A stretch of 58,247 bases of DNA. Source: Sporosarcina sp. E16_8. Lineage in GTDB: Bacteria > Bacillota > Bacilli > Bacillales_A > Planococcaceae. How positions within the stretch are numbered: position 1 is the stretch's first letter; each line of letters opens with the position of its first letter. The DNA is taken from assembly GCF_017347095.1 (NCBI RefSeq), contig NZ_JADPRZ010000018.1, positions 1 to 58,247 of the forward strand. The letters run 5' to 3'. A model generated the notes under the pieces. The model was given only the letters and a program-made list of their open reading frames with translations. It was not told where the DNA came from and searched no databases. Positions 37,598 to 48,401 of the stretch are shown piece by piece. The translations under genes were made by a program, and so were the position numbers.

Positions 37598-39022
37598 CTA
37601 TACGCTTATTGTCATTAACTGGTCGTAAATAGTCGCATACTCCCGTGCTGAATCCTGCCAGCTGAACTGACTCTTATTGACATTTTTAACCACTACAGAC
37701 CACTGAAGAGGATCATGATAAATTCGTAATGAATAGCGTAAAGTAGCCAATAAATCATCTGCATTGTAATTCGTAAAACTAAATCCATTTCCTTCGCCAG
37801 TTAGTTCATTAAACGACAGAACCGTATCCTTCAGTCCCCCTGTCTCCCGCACAATTGGCACCGTTTTGTATTGTAAGGCAATGAGTTGGGCTAATCCACA
37901 AGGTTCAAACTTTGATGGCATGACAAAGAAATCGGCACTTGCATATAATTGTCGCGCTAATCCTTCATCAAAAGCCAACAAGGTCACAAGTTTAGTTGGA
38001 TGACAATCAGCAACTTCCGTAAAATACGTTTCAAATTCTTCCTCACCGGTACCTAGGATAATGAGTTGAACATCTTCGCGAAGAAAATCTTCTAAAATAT
38101 GTTGAACAAGATGCAAGCCTTTTTGTTCAACAAGCCGAGTAATAATAATATAGAGCGGCTTTTCAGCGGCAATCGGCAATCCTAGTTTCTCTTGGAGAAT
38201 AACCTTATTTTCCTTCTTTTTAACTCTTGAAGAACGGTAGTTAACTGCAATTGCCGGATCTGTTTGAGGATTATATTCTCGAGTATCAATACCATTTAGC
38301 ACACCGGTTAAATTAGCGGAACGCTCTAAAAGAAATGGGTGAAGTTCTTCACCAAAGTAAGGTTCTTTTATTTCTTCTCCATAACTAGGACTAACGGTTG
38401 TGATTTTATCTGCATGAAACAAACCGCTTTTCAAACAGTTCAACATCCCATTCCATTCAAAACCACCGATATGCTCCCGTGACATATCAAAGAAATCCTC
38501 ATATATTTCGAGCGGCATCATCCCTTGGTACTTAATATTATGAATTGTCATGACCGTTTTCATGCCGGTAATTGGTTGAAGAATTTTAGCAAAAGCAACA
38601 GCCATACCCGCTTGCCAGTCATGTGCATGCAGTACGTCCGGTTTAAAATCTAGATGGGATAACGCTTCAATGACAGCACGACTAAAAAACAAAAATCTTT
38701 CGCCGTCATCATAATACCCGTATACCCCTTTGCGGGTGAAATAATACTCATTTGAGATGAAGTAATAAATAATATTATTATAGTTTAAAGAATAAAGACT
38801 TGCTTCCGAATTACGCCACCCTAGCGGAACATTGAAGCTCATGTGATACACCATTTGATTTCTCCATTCTTCCGGTATTTCATCATAAAGTGGAAGAATT
38901 ACTCGTACTTCGATTCGTTCATTTTCTTTCAATGCTTGTGGAAGTGACCCGACCACATCTGCTAATCCCCCGGTTTTAATAAAAGGTGTACATTCCGAAG
39001 CTACAAATAATACGTTTCTCAT
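37598..39022 (-). CDS. glgA: Glycogen synthase
   Basis: 474 residues, GT5 type, using ADP-glucose. It starts with the expected MRNVLFVASECTPFIKTGGL (the KTGGL loop binds ADP-glucose). HAHDWQAGMAVAF, NIKYQGMMPLE, TVSPSYGEEI, GVLNGIDTREYNP and PSKFEPCGLAQLIALQYK follow. I chose the ATG at 39022 because it gives this standard N-terminus and has GGGAAGA upstream; the longer reading from 39046 adds eight unlikely residues. It lies between glgD and glgP. Confidence 0.95.
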   Translation of the reverse strand: MRNVLFVASECTPFIKTGGLADVVGSLPQALKENERIEVRVILPLYDEIPEEWRNQMVYHMSFNVPLGWRNSEASLYSLNYNNIIYYFISNEYYFTRKGVYGYYDDGERFLFFSRAVIEALSHLDFKPDVLHAHDWQAGMAVAFAKILQPITGMKTVMTIHNIKYQGMMPLEIYEDFFDMSREHIGGFEWNGMLNCLKSGLFHADKITTVSPSYGEEIKEPYFGEELHPFLLERSANLTGVLNGIDTREYNPQTDPAIAVNYRSSRVKKKENKVILQEKLGLPIAAEKPLYIIITRLVEQKGLHLVQHILEDFLREDVQLIILGTGEEEFETYFTEVADCHPTKLVTLLAFDEGLARQLYASADFFVMPSKFEPCGLAQLIALQYKTVPIVRETGGLKDTVLSFNELTGEGNGFSFTNYNADDLLATLRYSLRIYHDPLQWSVVVKNVNKSQFSWQDSAREYATIYDQLMTISV

Positions 39023-39058
39023 ATGAAATCTTCCCTTTCCAACCAACGATTTCTTATT

Positions 39059-40165
39059 TTACATGACTTGTCTTTTTGCAACGACATATGGTTTATCCTT
39101 TGATCCGATTAATTTTTGATTTGCGGTCACATGAACGTCTTTATCTAATATCACATTTTCCAAATAGACACCTGCTTCAATCGTACAACGCTGCATGATT
39201 ATCGAGTTTTTTATCGTGGCTCCTTCTTCTACGGTTACACCTCTAAACAACACACTACCCTCTACATCGCCAGCAATAATACAACCGTTTGCCAGAATTG
39301 ATTTTTTGACACTCGCTTCATTACGATATTTCGTAGGTGGCTGATTCCCAACCTTCGTCCGAATAAATGGTAGTTTATAAAATAACTCCTGATAATTATC
39401 CTCGGATAATAGGTTCATATTATGACGATAATAACTTTCGATTGAATTGATAAACACACCGTAGCCATTGTTGTTATACGTTTGAACCTTTAACTTAGCA
39501 AGATTTTCTATAATGCCATGGACAAAAAAGTGATCTTGGTGGTGTGCGATACATTGATCAACTAACGTCATTAACAAGTCTTTGTTTATTATATAAACAC
39601 CCGTGAAAAGGTGGTTATCTTGCTTATCATTCGTGATAGCAGTGACCCAGCCCTCTTCGTCTGCTTCAATACGAAAAGCAGAATCATGTTCAGTATTTAA
39701 TGTCTCAACATGGGTAGAAATCAGCGTTACATCCGCTTTATTAGCAAGATGACTCTTAAACGCATCTTGATAATTCGTATTTGTTATAAATTGACTTCCA
39801 CTAACCAGCACATAGGACGATTTTCCACGATCAAAATAGTCACGGTTATTATGGAAAAAACTCAAATCGCCTTTTGAAATATCAGATGGATCGTTCCAGT
39901 CCGGTGGAAGTATAAACAAACCTCCACTTCGCTCATCCATCTCCCAGCTATCACCTGTTTGAAGATGATCCATTAAGGATCTATATTTATTGCGGGTAAA
40001 AATCGCTACTGACTCTACATTAGAATTCCCCATATTGGAAAGTGGAAAATCAATCAGACGATAACGACCTGCAAATGGTATTGTGGCACCGCTACGAAAA
40101 TAAGTTAATTCATGAAAGTAATGATGCTCGTGTTCTAGATTAATAAGACCCATCATTGTGTTCAT
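39059..40165 (-). CDS. glgD: Glucose-1-phosphate adenylyltransferase, GlgD subunit
   Basis: 368 residues. It has the nucleotidyltransferase frame and a left-handed beta-helix end with hexapeptide-like repeats (ILANGCIIAGDVEGSVLFRG in parts, then VTVEEGATIKNSIIMQ). The N-terminal catalytic GGxGxRL loop of GlgC is not conserved (MNTMMGLINLEHEHHYFHEL instead). This is normal for GlgD, which regulates the GlgC/GlgD complex rather than acting alone. ATG start with AGGGGG eight bases upstream. Unusually, 876 bp of mostly repeat DNA separates it from glgC. Confidence 0.94.
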   Translation of the reverse strand: MNTMMGLINLEHEHHYFHELTYFRSGATIPFAGRYRLIDFPLSNMGNSNVESVAIFTRNKYRSLMDHLQTGDSWEMDERSGGLFILPPDWNDPSDISKGDLSFFHNNRDYFDRGKSSYVLVSGSQFITNTNYQDAFKSHLANKADVTLISTHVETLNTEHDSAFRIEADEEGWVTAITNDKQDNHLFTGVYIINKDLLMTLVDQCIAHHQDHFFVHGIIENLAKLKVQTYNNNGYGVFINSIESYYRHNMNLLSEDNYQELFYKLPFIRTKVGNQPPTKYRNEASVKKSILANGCIIAGDVEGSVLFRGVTVEEGATIKNSIIMQRCTIEAGVYLENVILDKDVHVTANQKLIGSKDKPYVVAKRQVM

Positions 40166-40274
40166 CTATTTTACCCCCTTAGATTGTATAGATAAGTTGA
40201 ACTAAAGATTCCATTCAAATCCGCTGCGGCGCTCGGGGATGCCTCCCACCCTAAGCCAAGCAGCTTACTTTTGT

Positions 40275-40957
40275 GATAAAACACTAGGCGCCCTATGAGC
40301 AGGTGCTTTCGGATTACTTTGGACTGAACGACTCCTATACAATTATCGAGATTTCCTACGCAGCTTTTTCGTTAATCGTATAGTGGCCGTTCGTCCGTCG
40401 CTCTCCAAAGATACAGGTACACTAAGTGCTAAAGCTTTTTGGGACGAAAGAATAGTTGGCTTCTTATCTGGATAAAGGCCGCCAAAGATGCAATTTTGGC
40501 TACTTACTCCTTCTTTATGATTTTTTCCATTTTTAATTTTAGGAAGTGACATTTTCTATAGGGAATCACATGATCCCGAGCGTACCCTTGGCTAAAAAAG
40601 TAAGTAAGGAACGCATTGTAGAAAGTGCAAGCGTGCCCGAAATTGCATCTTCGGGCACTTATAACTTCTGTGAAAGGTCATCTATTCTACTATTCCAAGC
40701 AACTGCAATTTTCACTTGAACGTTGTAGGTACGCGACAGGCAACTAATCGCAACAGGATGATCAAGGTCGGTGTGGCTAGAAGTGACGAAGTCACTTCTA
40801 GCCACACTTGCCTCTCGAGGAGGAATGTACTTCTATTCCTCCCCAAACCTGTCGTGATTAGTTTGGCCGAAAGCGGGCCGGAAACGTACTAGTCCAAATG
40901 GAGACTTTTGCGCCTACCTGACCAGTATTTTATGCAAGAAAGTGGTTAATCAACAGA
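40275..40957 (-). repeat. Kissing-hairpin element (family K), copy B, inside the glg operon
   Basis: Reverse orientation. Terminal repeat TGGTTAATCAACAGA is at 40943-40957. Hairpin 1 is perfect at 40771-40808 (GTGTGGCTAGAAGTGAC and partner). On the minus strand P2 (40633-40658) has loop GATGCAAT and P3 (40478-40500) has loop ATTGCATC. The far end is truncated near 40275. It separates glgC from glgD. The remaining 40166-40274 has a GC-rich stretch (near 40221-40265) that I cannot name. Confidence 0.85.
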
Positions 40958-41041
40958 CCTGATTCAACATATATAGTTCCGTTGTTCACGACGTCATTTC
41001 ACTGAAGAGTACAACAAATCATCGTACTTCGATTGCTCGCC

Positions 41042-42187
41042 CTAGTAGCTTAACGCTAAAATCCCCTTCAGCGTTTCTTGATTAATGACAAGCGGCTCTT
41101 CAGTAAGACCTACGCTAATATGTGTACCTTCAGGAATCTTTGTATTTTCCATAACAATTACTCGTTCTAGAATCGAGTCCTTCCCCACCTCTACGCCAGG
41201 GTACAAGATTGATTGTTTAATCAAGCTCCCCTGGTGAATCACTACATTTTCAAATAATACTGAACTGTCAACTGTTCCGCTGACCTTACAGCCAGAATTG
41301 ATCAATGAATGCTTCACAACTGCAGTTTCCCCGATATACTCTGGGGGTATATTCGTTTCATTGGTGTAAATTCTCCAGTTTGCATTATTTAACAAGAGAC
41401 TCCAATCTTCATCAAGCAGGTCCATATTGGCTTCCCAATAACTTTCAATTGTGCCGACATCTTTCCAATAACCCTCGAAACGATAAGCATACAAAAGAAG
41501 ACGATCAGTAACCATCGCTGGAATAATATCTTTTCCGAAATCATGGCTGGAGTGACTATTTGCAGCATCCTCCACTAAATAGGCTCTTAACTTTGCCCAT
41601 GAAAATATATAAACGCCCATAGATGCTAAATTATTTTTTGGGATTTTCGGTTTTTCATCAAATTCGTAGATGCGCATGTCTTCGGTTGTATTCAAAATTC
41701 CAAACCGTGATGCTTCCTCCCAACTCACTGGGATTGCGGAAATGGTAACATCAGCGCCCGTTTTTTTATGATCTTCCAACATGGCTGCGTAATCCATTTG
41801 ATAAATATGATCACCCGAAATGACAAGGACATATTCTGGATCATGCCGGTCGATAAAATGAATATTTTGATAGATTGCATCGGCCGTACCAGAATACCAG
41901 TCTCCTCCATCTTTCCCTGTATAAGGGGAAAGGATCGTCACACCAGTATTTTGCCGATTCAAATTCCACGGCTTTCCATTCCCAATATGTTTATTTAATT
42001 CAAGCGGTGAATATTGAGTCATCACGCCCAATGTCTTAATCCCTGAATTTGTACAATTACTTAACGTGAAGTCAATAATTCGATACTTACCACCGAAGTG
42101 CACTGCTGGTTTCGCTAAGTTTTTCGTTAATTCACCTAAACGTTTGCCTTCCCCGCCAGCCAACAACATGCCTACACAATTTTTCAT
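41042..42187 (-). CDS. glgC: Glucose-1-phosphate adenylyltransferase, catalytic subunit
   Basis: 381 residues. Catalytic nucleotide loop [20 protein letters not shown], substrate motifs [17 protein letters not shown] and [31 protein letters not shown], and the beta-helix end ([20 protein letters not shown], read in parts). It makes ADP-glucose from ATP and glucose-1-phosphate. The ATG overlaps the glgB stop by one base (TAATG), with GAGGAGG seven bases upstream. Its partner glgD is further downstream beyond a K element. Confidence 0.96.
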   Translation of the reverse strand: MKNCVGMLLAGGEGKRLGELTKNLAKPAVHFGGKYRIIDFTLSNCTNSGIKTLGVMTQYSPLELNKHIGNGKPWNLNRQNTGVTILSPYTGKDGGDWYSGTADAIYQNIHFIDRHDPEYVLVISGDHIYQMDYAAMLEDHKKTGADVTISAIPVSWEEASRFGILNTTEDMRIYEFDEKPKIPKNNLASMGVYIFSWAKLRAYLVEDAANSHSSHDFGKDIIPAMVTDRLLLYAYRFEGYWKDVGTIESYWEANMDLLDEDWSLLLNNANWRIYTNETNIPPEYIGETAVVKHSLINSGCKVSGTVDSSVLFENVVIHQGSLIKQSILYPGVEVGKDSILERVIVMENTKIPEGTHISVGLTEEPLVINQETLKGILALSY

Positions 42188-44106
42188 TAAATAGCCTCCT
42201 CGATGAATTCCGGAATTATTTTGCGTTTAAAAACAGTGATAGCCAAAGGTGGTACCTTTATTTTTATATGCTGTGATAATGTGTGCCATTTTTGCGGGAT
42301 ACTAAAGTGATCAGCATCGTTTACCTGTCCAGATCCCCCGAATTGAACAGCATCTGAATTAAATACTTCTTGATAAGTTCCAGGAGTTGGCACTCCAATT
42401 TTATAGTCAAAAAGGACATCCGACGTGAAATTGCAGACAATAATTAGTTCATGCCCCGGGCTTGTACTACGTCTACGAAAAGCAATCACACTTTGATCGA
42501 TATTATGAGGATCAATCCACTCAAACCCTTCGGAATCATGGTCCAATTCATAAAGTTCTGGATATTCTCGGTAGAAATGATTGAGTGCTTTGACATAGTT
42601 AAACATCGCTTGATGAAGTGGATACTCCAGTAAATGCCAATCTAATTGTTCTTGATCCTTCCATTCAGCGTACTGCGCTAGTTCGCCTCCCATGAATAAT
42701 AACTTTTTACCAGGGTGCGCTATCATATAGCCGTATAGCAATCTAAGATTTGCAAACTGTTGCCACTGGTCGCCAGGCATTTTATCAAGCAATGATTTTT
42801 TGCCATGAACAACTTCATCATGTGACAGCGGTAGTAGAAAGTTTTCCGTATGTGTATACATAAATGAAAATGTCAGTAAGTTGTGATGCCATTTACGGTA
42901 AAATGGATCAGCTTCCATATATGAAAGCATGTCGTTCATCCAGCCCATATTCCATTTGAAATTAAAACCAAGCCCTCCTGCATGTGTCGGCGCCGTAACA
43001 AGTGGTAAATCTGAACTGTCTTCAGCCATCATCATTACGCCGGGTTCATATGAAAAAACAACTTCATTTAATTTGCGAATAAAGGCATATGCTTCAAGAT
43101 TTTCATCTCCACCGTATGAATTGTAGATTTTATCCTTGTCCTCTGATTTATCGAAGTTAAGGTAGAGCATACTAGCTACTGCATCTACACGAATCCCATC
43201 GATATGGTATTCTTCCAACCAAAAAAGCGCATTAGAGATTAAAAAGCTTTGTACTTCAGGTCGCCCAAAGTCAAAGGTTAATGTTCCCCACAACTTTTTT
43301 TCAGCTTTGCGAGGATCGGCATATTCATATAATGGCTCCCCATCAAATTGACGAAGTGCAAATGCATCCTTACAGAAGTGACCAGGAACCCAGTCCATAA
43401 TGACTCCGATGTTGTGTTGATGGCATTGATCAACAAAATATTTAAATTCATCACGTGGACCATAACGCGACGTGACAGAAAAATACCCAGTTATTTGATA
43501 ACCCCACGACAGATCAAATGGATGCTCCGCTAATGGGAGTAATTCAATATGTGTATAGCCGAGCGATTTTACATAAGGAACCAATTGGTCAGCAAGTTCA
43601 CGATAGGAGTAAAATTCACCGTCTTCATCTTTTTTCCAAGAGCCTAAATGAACTTCATAAATCGATACTGGTGATGTATAAACATCAAAGGACTTCTTTT
43701 CTTCTTGCCATTCATCATCACTCCACACATATTCGGATAGCATCGGGGTTAAAGATGCTGTTTCAGGTCGAAGCTCAGATTGAAGAGCATACGGATCTGC
43801 TTTTAGTAGCACCTGACCATTCTCCGATATAATTTCATATTTATAGGGGATGTTTTCGGGAATGTCCGTATAAAAACCAACCCATAACCCTTCGTTCGTG
43901 ATTCTCTTTAATGCGTGTAAATTGCCTTTCCAATGATTAAAGTCACCGACTACATGAATTTCTTTGGCGTTAGGTGCCCACACTACAAATCGATATCCTT
44001 GAGTGCCCTGCCATTCAATCGTATGGCAACCTACTAATTGGTGACTATGATAATTAGTCCCTTGGTGGAATAAAAAGATATCCTGTTGTGATATATTGTA
44101 ATACAT
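42187..44106 (-). CDS. glgB: 1,4-alpha-glucan branching enzyme
   Basis: 639 residues from the ATG at 44106, which has AAAGGAG eight bases upstream; the longer reading to 44190 is not needed. A CBM48 module (about 20-115; [20 protein letters not shown]) precedes the GH13 barrel. The barrel has [14 protein letters not shown], the catalytic Asp in [11 protein letters not shown], the catalytic Glu in MMAEDSS and [12 protein letters not shown]. It introduces alpha-1,6 branches in glycogen. First gene of glgB-C-D-A-P. Confidence 0.96.
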   Translation of the reverse strand: MYYNISQQDIFLFHQGTNYHSHQLVGCHTIEWQGTQGYRFVVWAPNAKEIHVVGDFNHWKGNLHALKRITNEGLWVGFYTDIPENIPYKYEIISENGQVLLKADPYALQSELRPETASLTPMLSEYVWSDDEWQEEKKSFDVYTSPVSIYEVHLGSWKKDEDGEFYSYRELADQLVPYVKSLGYTHIELLPLAEHPFDLSWGYQITGYFSVTSRYGPRDEFKYFVDQCHQHNIGVIMDWVPGHFCKDAFALRQFDGEPLYEYADPRKAEKKLWGTLTFDFGRPEVQSFLISNALFWLEEYHIDGIRVDAVASMLYLNFDKSEDKDKIYNSYGGDENLEAYAFIRKLNEVVFSYEPGVMMMAEDSSDLPLVTAPTHAGGLGFNFKWNMGWMNDMLSYMEADPFYRKWHHNLLTFSFMYTHTENFLLPLSHDEVVHGKKSLLDKMPGDQWQQFANLRLLYGYMIAHPGKKLLFMGGELAQYAEWKDQEQLDWHLLEYPLHQAMFNYVKALNHFYREYPELYELDHDSEGFEWIDPHNIDQSVIAFRRRSTSPGHELIIVCNFTSDVLFDYKIGVPTPGTYQEVFNSDAVQFGGSGQVNDADHFSIPQKWHTLSQHIKIKVPPLAITVFKRKIIPEFIEEAI

Positions 44107-44448
44107 CGTGCTGACTCCTTTCTTGAGCCAATTAAGATTATATTCATGAAGGGATACGAATATGACTAGTTTTTCTTTGTCGCGGATCATTTATTATTTA
44201 CTTCTTTGTAATAGCTACATATTGTGAATGACATAACGGTTATATTCTAAGCATTTACTATTGCTACGTAGAACCCTAATTACTTTTGCTTTCATCACAA
44301 TCTATATTAGCAGGTTATTGTGTAAATAAATTTTAAATCGTTCTACAAATTTCTTTTTTTGTAAATATAATGTAAGTTTATGTCGAATGAAGGACTTAAC
44401 TCTGGCTTCATTTTCCTATATAAATTTAGTGTTTTGTTTAAACACCTG

Positions 44449-45211
44449 TCTGTTTACTACCCACTTTCTTGCATAAGATACTGGTCAGGTAGGCGCAAAA
44501 GTCTTCAGTTGGATTAGTACGTTTCCGGCACTTAATAAATGGATAGTAAGTGATTATTATTAGGAAGCAGTTTCTAATACCGCTTCGTCGCTTGGTGATG
44601 GCCTTCCGTAATGAGCCCCCCAGAAGATCACTGTCGGTCTCATTACTTCGGCGCCTGCAGGATGCAGGTGTGCAGCCTTTGCCGCAGGACGCGGCGATAT
44701 TGGGCTGCCTTTCATTAGTGTCGCTCCATCGCTAGGTTCTTTCGTTGTACAAGGAGATTAGTACAGTTTCTATTGAATCCTAAATACATAGGTGACTTTC
44801 TATAAAGATTGTAAGTACCCAAAGATACAATTTCCAGGTTCATTAATCATCATTTGATATCCTGTAGAGATTAACACTTCCTTAAAATAATAAAGAAAAA
44901 ACCATAGAGAAGGAGTGAGCTGCCAAAATTGCATCTTTGGCGGCTTTTCTACAGGTAAGAAGCCAGCTATTCTTTCGTCCCAAACAGCTTCAGCACTTCG
45001 TGTATCTGTGTTTTTGAAGAGCGACGGAGAAACGGCCACTCTACGATTAACGAAAAAGCTGCGTAGGGTGCGGCAAAGTCGTATTCCTACGCAGCAGGAA
45101 ATCTCGGTAATTGTATAGGGGGCGTTCAGTCCGAGCAATCCAAACAACTATACAAGGAGCGCCTAGTGTTTGATTATTTTATTTACTGATTGTTTATGGT
45201 TAATCAACAGA
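44449..45211 (+). repeat. Kissing-hairpin element (family K), copy C
   Basis: Left end is a decayed terminal repeat (44449-44463); right end is the exact TGGTTAATCAACAGA (45197-45211). Hairpin P3 is intact at 44918-44946 with loop ATTGCATC and one G-U pair. P2 (near 44814-44841) has decayed and its loop is GATACAAT. P4 is present with a different sequence (GCTGCGTAGGGTGCGGC with partner near 45076-45095). The middle is replaced by a family S repeat. The flanks 44107-44448 (upstream of glgB) and 45212-45436 (upstream of pulA) show no clear promoter. Confidence 0.8.
44530..44757 (+). repeat. Structured repeat family S, copy 2, nested in K copy C
   Basis: It matches 12395-12535 but carries about 60 extra bases (about 44654-44713) rich in GCAG and GCGGC. 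Its stem is GTAATGAG (44608-44615) with CTCATTAC (44639-44646). Copy 1 has GCAATAAG with CTTATTGC, so two base pairs changed on both sides. Confidence 0.7.
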
Positions 45212-45436
45212 TGTGGTTTAAACTTTAAACAGGATGACAATAACTTCATTTTAGACTAAAATTTTCAATACCCGGTTAAAGTTCAGGTAAGTTTCTTAAT
45301 ATAGGGGTAGAACATATACTAAGATTAAGCATGTGTAAATGGAAATAGTGAAGATGAATTTTGGGTACTGACAATAGAGAAATCAGCGCCAGTACGTCCA
45401 GTATGGTAGAACTAAACAAGAAAAGGGGGTACTTTT

Positions 45437-47560
45437 GTGGAAACTCATGTAGCTTGGATCGATGATGTTCACGTGTTAACCGTTATCGTGAACGATAGTT
45501 CAATAATCCTGCACGCGGAAGAACCACCCGTCATTTATTGGGCAGCAAAAGAGAAGTACTTTTTGACAAAGGTTGATAAAGTAAACGCCGATTCCACTGT
45601 AAGTATCATTCTTTTAGAAGAACTGCCAATCGGAGAAAGTCTTGTGCTCTTATGGGGCACAGCGAAGGTTCCCGTTTATCCTCGAGCAATCGTCCGAACG
45701 GATTGGTTTGATCAGCACTATGCCAATTTGACTACTAAATTTGGGACTGACTACGAAGATTCGGCAACAACATTCTCTATTTGGGCCCCGACGGCTACTT
45801 CTGTAAAATTATATTTAGATAGTCGTTATTTTTTATTACATCGACAAAAAAGTGGTTTATGGCAACTAAATGTCGATGGTGACTGGCATGGTTTTTCTTA
45901 TGATTATGAAATTATCGTCAATGGGCAAACGACACGCTTGAATGACCCCTATGCGAAAGCCATGCTTGCTAACAGTGAAAAAAGCGTGATTATAGACCCC
46001 GCTAGAACAAACCCGCCTAACTTCAGCAAACGAAACAGGCCAAAACTTCAACATTTACAAGATGCAATTATCTATGAGTTACATGTTAGAGACGCAACGA
46101 ATCAAGATGAAAGTGGGGTCGTTAATCGAGGGAAATTTTTAGGTTTGACAGAAACAGCTACAACAACTACTAATGGTTTTTCAACAGCGCTCACTTATAT
46201 GAAAGAATTAGGTTGCACACATGTTCAACTTTTACCCATTAATGATTTTGCACGCGTAGATGAGACTAGTCCGAACGATGATTATAATTGGGGGTACGAT
46301 CCATTATTCTTTCAAGTTCCAGAAGGTAGTTATTCCGTGACACCTAATGACCCCGTAGCAAGAATCGTTGAATGTAAAAAGATGATTCAAGCGTTTCATC
46401 AGGAAGAAATCGCGGTCATCCTTGATGTCGTTTATAATCATGTTTTCATCATGGAAGAATCACCATTTGAAAAACTTGTTCCTGGCTATTACTTCAGGTA
46501 TCACAGTGATGGAAGCCTTAGCAATGGAACTGGGGTAGGTAATGATTTTGCAACAGAGCGAGCAATGGCGCGAAAGTTCATTTTAGATACGATTGATGTT
46601 TGGCTTGATGACTATCATGTAGATGGATTCCGGTTTGATTTAATGGGGGCCATTGATATCGAGACAATGAACAAAATTCATGACCGCTGTAAAGAAGAAA
46701 CAGTGCCGATAATGCTGTTAGGTGAAGGTTGGGATCTTCCAACAGCATTAGCTTCCGAAAAGAAAGCGACTTCCATGCACGCCAATCAATTAACAGGTAT
46801 CAAATTTTTCAATGACTACTTCCGGGATTCACTCAAGGGTCAGTTATTTAACAAACACGATACGGGTTATGTAAATGGTCAAGGTCGTTTCATCGAAAGG
46901 CTACCCCACCTCGTATCCGGAACCTCTTTAGAAGAATTTGGTGCACCATTTGTGTCGGAGGTGGACCAAACGATTAACTACGTCGAATGCCACGATAACC
47001 ATACACTTTGGGATCGGCTTCTAGTTAGCAATGACCAAGACAGCGAATTGACGCGTAAGAAAATGCACCAACTTGCTTCAGGAATCACGTTATTAAGCCA
47101 AGGAATACCGTTTATCCATGCGGGTCAAGAATGGTTTAGAACGAAGCAGGGCGATGAGAATAGCTATATTTCCAGCGATCGGGTCAATCAATTAGATTGG
47201 CGGCAAAGAGAAGTTGAAAATGACAATGTTGAATTTATTAAAACGCTGATTGCGCTACGGAAAAAATATAATGTATTTCGCCTGACTTCTAAACAAGACA
47301 TTAGGAGAAGATTATATATAGTTGACACGCCCTCTCCTGTTTTTGGCTTCACATTACTTGGAGATAATGAAGACTTTGCAATCTATATTAATCCAACAAA
47401 AACAGCTTATCAGTTACGTTTGCCTTCGTCGGCTAGATGGCGAATTATGGCGAACAATAATTTCAATAAGCATACAGCGCAACAGGAAGTAATAGGTGAA
47501 TTAATTTCTATTGATCCTTACGAGTTAGTCGTCTTTATGAAATCACGGGAGATTAAATAA
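45437..47560 (+). CDS. pulA: Type I pullulanase (cytosolic)
   Basis: 707 residues, GH13 subfamily 14. There is no signal peptide. An N-terminal beta module and a CBM48 (about 110-190; TTFSIWAPTATSVKLYL) precede the barrel. The barrel has the pullulanase signature YNWGYDPLFFQVPEGSYS, DVVYNHVFI, catalytic Asp in VDGFRFDLMGAI, catalytic Glu in LLGEGWDL and VECHDNHTLWDRL. It debranches alpha-1,6 bonds. Being intracellular and divergent from glgB, it most likely works on glycogen stubs left by GlgP, as AmyX does in Bacillus. GTG start with AAGGGGG seven bases upstream. Confidence 0.94.
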   Translation: METHVAWIDDVHVLTVIVNDSSIILHAEEPPVIYWAAKEKYFLTKVDKVNADSTVSIILLEELPIGESLVLLWGTAKVPVYPRAIVRTDWFDQHYANLTTKFGTDYEDSATTFSIWAPTATSVKLYLDSRYFLLHRQKSGLWQLNVDGDWHGFSYDYEIIVNGQTTRLNDPYAKAMLANSEKSVIIDPARTNPPNFSKRNRPKLQHLQDAIIYELHVRDATNQDESGVVNRGKFLGLTETATTTTNGFSTALTYMKELGCTHVQLLPINDFARVDETSPNDDYNWGYDPLFFQVPEGSYSVTPNDPVARIVECKKMIQAFHQEEIAVILDVVYNHVFIMEESPFEKLVPGYYFRYHSDGSLSNGTGVGNDFATERAMARKFILDTIDVWLDDYHVDGFRFDLMGAIDIETMNKIHDRCKEETVPIMLLGEGWDLPTALASEKKATSMHANQLTGIKFFNDYFRDSLKGQLFNKHDTGYVNGQGRFIERLPHLVSGTSLEEFGAPFVSEVDQTINYVECHDNHTLWDRLLVSNDQDSELTRKKMHQLASGITLLSQGIPFIHAGQEWFRTKQGDENSYISSDRVNQLDWRQREVENDNVEFIKTLIALRKKYNVFRLTSKQDIRRRLYIVDTPSPVFGFTLLGDNEDFAIYINPTKTAYQLRLPSSARWRIMANNNFNKHTAQQEVIGELISIDPYELVVFMKSREIK

Positions 47561-47605
47561 GAGAAGGTACCCAGCTTGGCTTTTAAGGAACTATAGATTT
47601 CATTC

Positions 47606-47643
47606 AAAATCCCCTAGCATGCCTAGTGGCCGTAGGGGATTTA
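47606..47643 (+). terminator. Terminator of the pullulanase gene
   Basis: AAAATCCCCTA and TAGGGGATTT arms around a 16-nt loop, 46 bp after the stop codon. The T-run is short. Confidence 0.75.
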
Positions 47644-47668
47644 TCATCATTTAGTTATTTATTGTGCA

Positions 47669-48401
47669 TCACGTCTGTTGATTAACCATTTTCTTGCATA
47701 AGATACGGGTGGGAAGGGCTTGAAAACCTCCATTTCCCACTACATATTTCCGGCCCGCTTTAGGCGAAATAATCATGACAGTCTTACCGGGGGCATGTGT
47801 GGCTAGATGTGACTTCATCACTTCTAGCCACACTCTTTTTAGTAATACTGTTGCGAATAGTTGCCTGTCGCGTACCTACACTATTCAAGTGGAAAATGCA
47901 GTCGCTTTTGGAAATGAAAGAATAGCTACTTTTCTATTGAGGTTGCAAGTGCCCGAAGATGCAATTTCGGGCACTCTTGCACATTGTACAATGTGCTTCT
48001 TGCTTACTTTTAGTAAAGAGTATGCATCTAGTCATGGGATGACTAATTGAAAGTGACATTTCTTTAATCTAAAAAAGAAAAAACTATAGAGTAAGTGTCA
48101 GCCGCCAAAATTGCATCTTTGGCGGCTTTTCTCCAGGTAAGAAGCCTGCTATTCTTTAGTTCCAAAAAGCTTTAGTACTTCATGTATAGTTGCATTTTGA
48201 GAGCGACGGATGAACGTCCACCATACGATTACCGAAAAAGTCTCTAGGGATGCGACTTTGTTACATCCCTAGATTTCAAGATATCTCGGTAATGGTATAG
48301 CAGTTGTTCACTCCAAAGCGATCAAAAAGCAACTGCACACGGAACGTCTAGTGTGTGATCAAGTTGTTTTCTGGTTACTTGTGGTTAATCAACATATGTG
48401 A
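47669..48401 (+). repeat. Kissing-hairpin element (family K), copy D, most complete
   Basis: About 733 bp bounded by 20-bp inverted ends: TCACGTCTGTTGATTAACCA (47669-47688) and TGGTTAATCAACATATGTGA (48382-48401), with two mismatches. P2 at 47948-47975 (loop GATGCAAT) and P3 at 48100-48127 (loop ATTGCATC) are intact. Between them GCACATTGTACAATGTGC is a perfect palindrome (47978-47997). An ATTACCGA/TCGGTAAT stem encloses P4 (about 48227-48292). The right end overlaps the 3' end of the acyl-CoA dehydrogenase gene. No transposase is inside. Confidence 0.88.

Noticed and set aside
40343..40552. Small related ORFs in K elements (40343-40552 minus and 44915-45118 plus, both with QNCIFGG and TKKLRR)
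   Set aside because: They look alike at protein level, but the same frame has stops in copies A and D, and the QNCIFGG part is just hairpin P3. Conservation is better explained by the DNA or RNA element. A decayed ancestral small ORF cannot be fully excluded.
47669..48401. Insertion sequence with its own transposase
   Set aside because: No frame in any copy gives a transposase or a piece of one, and no clear target-site duplication is visible at copy D.
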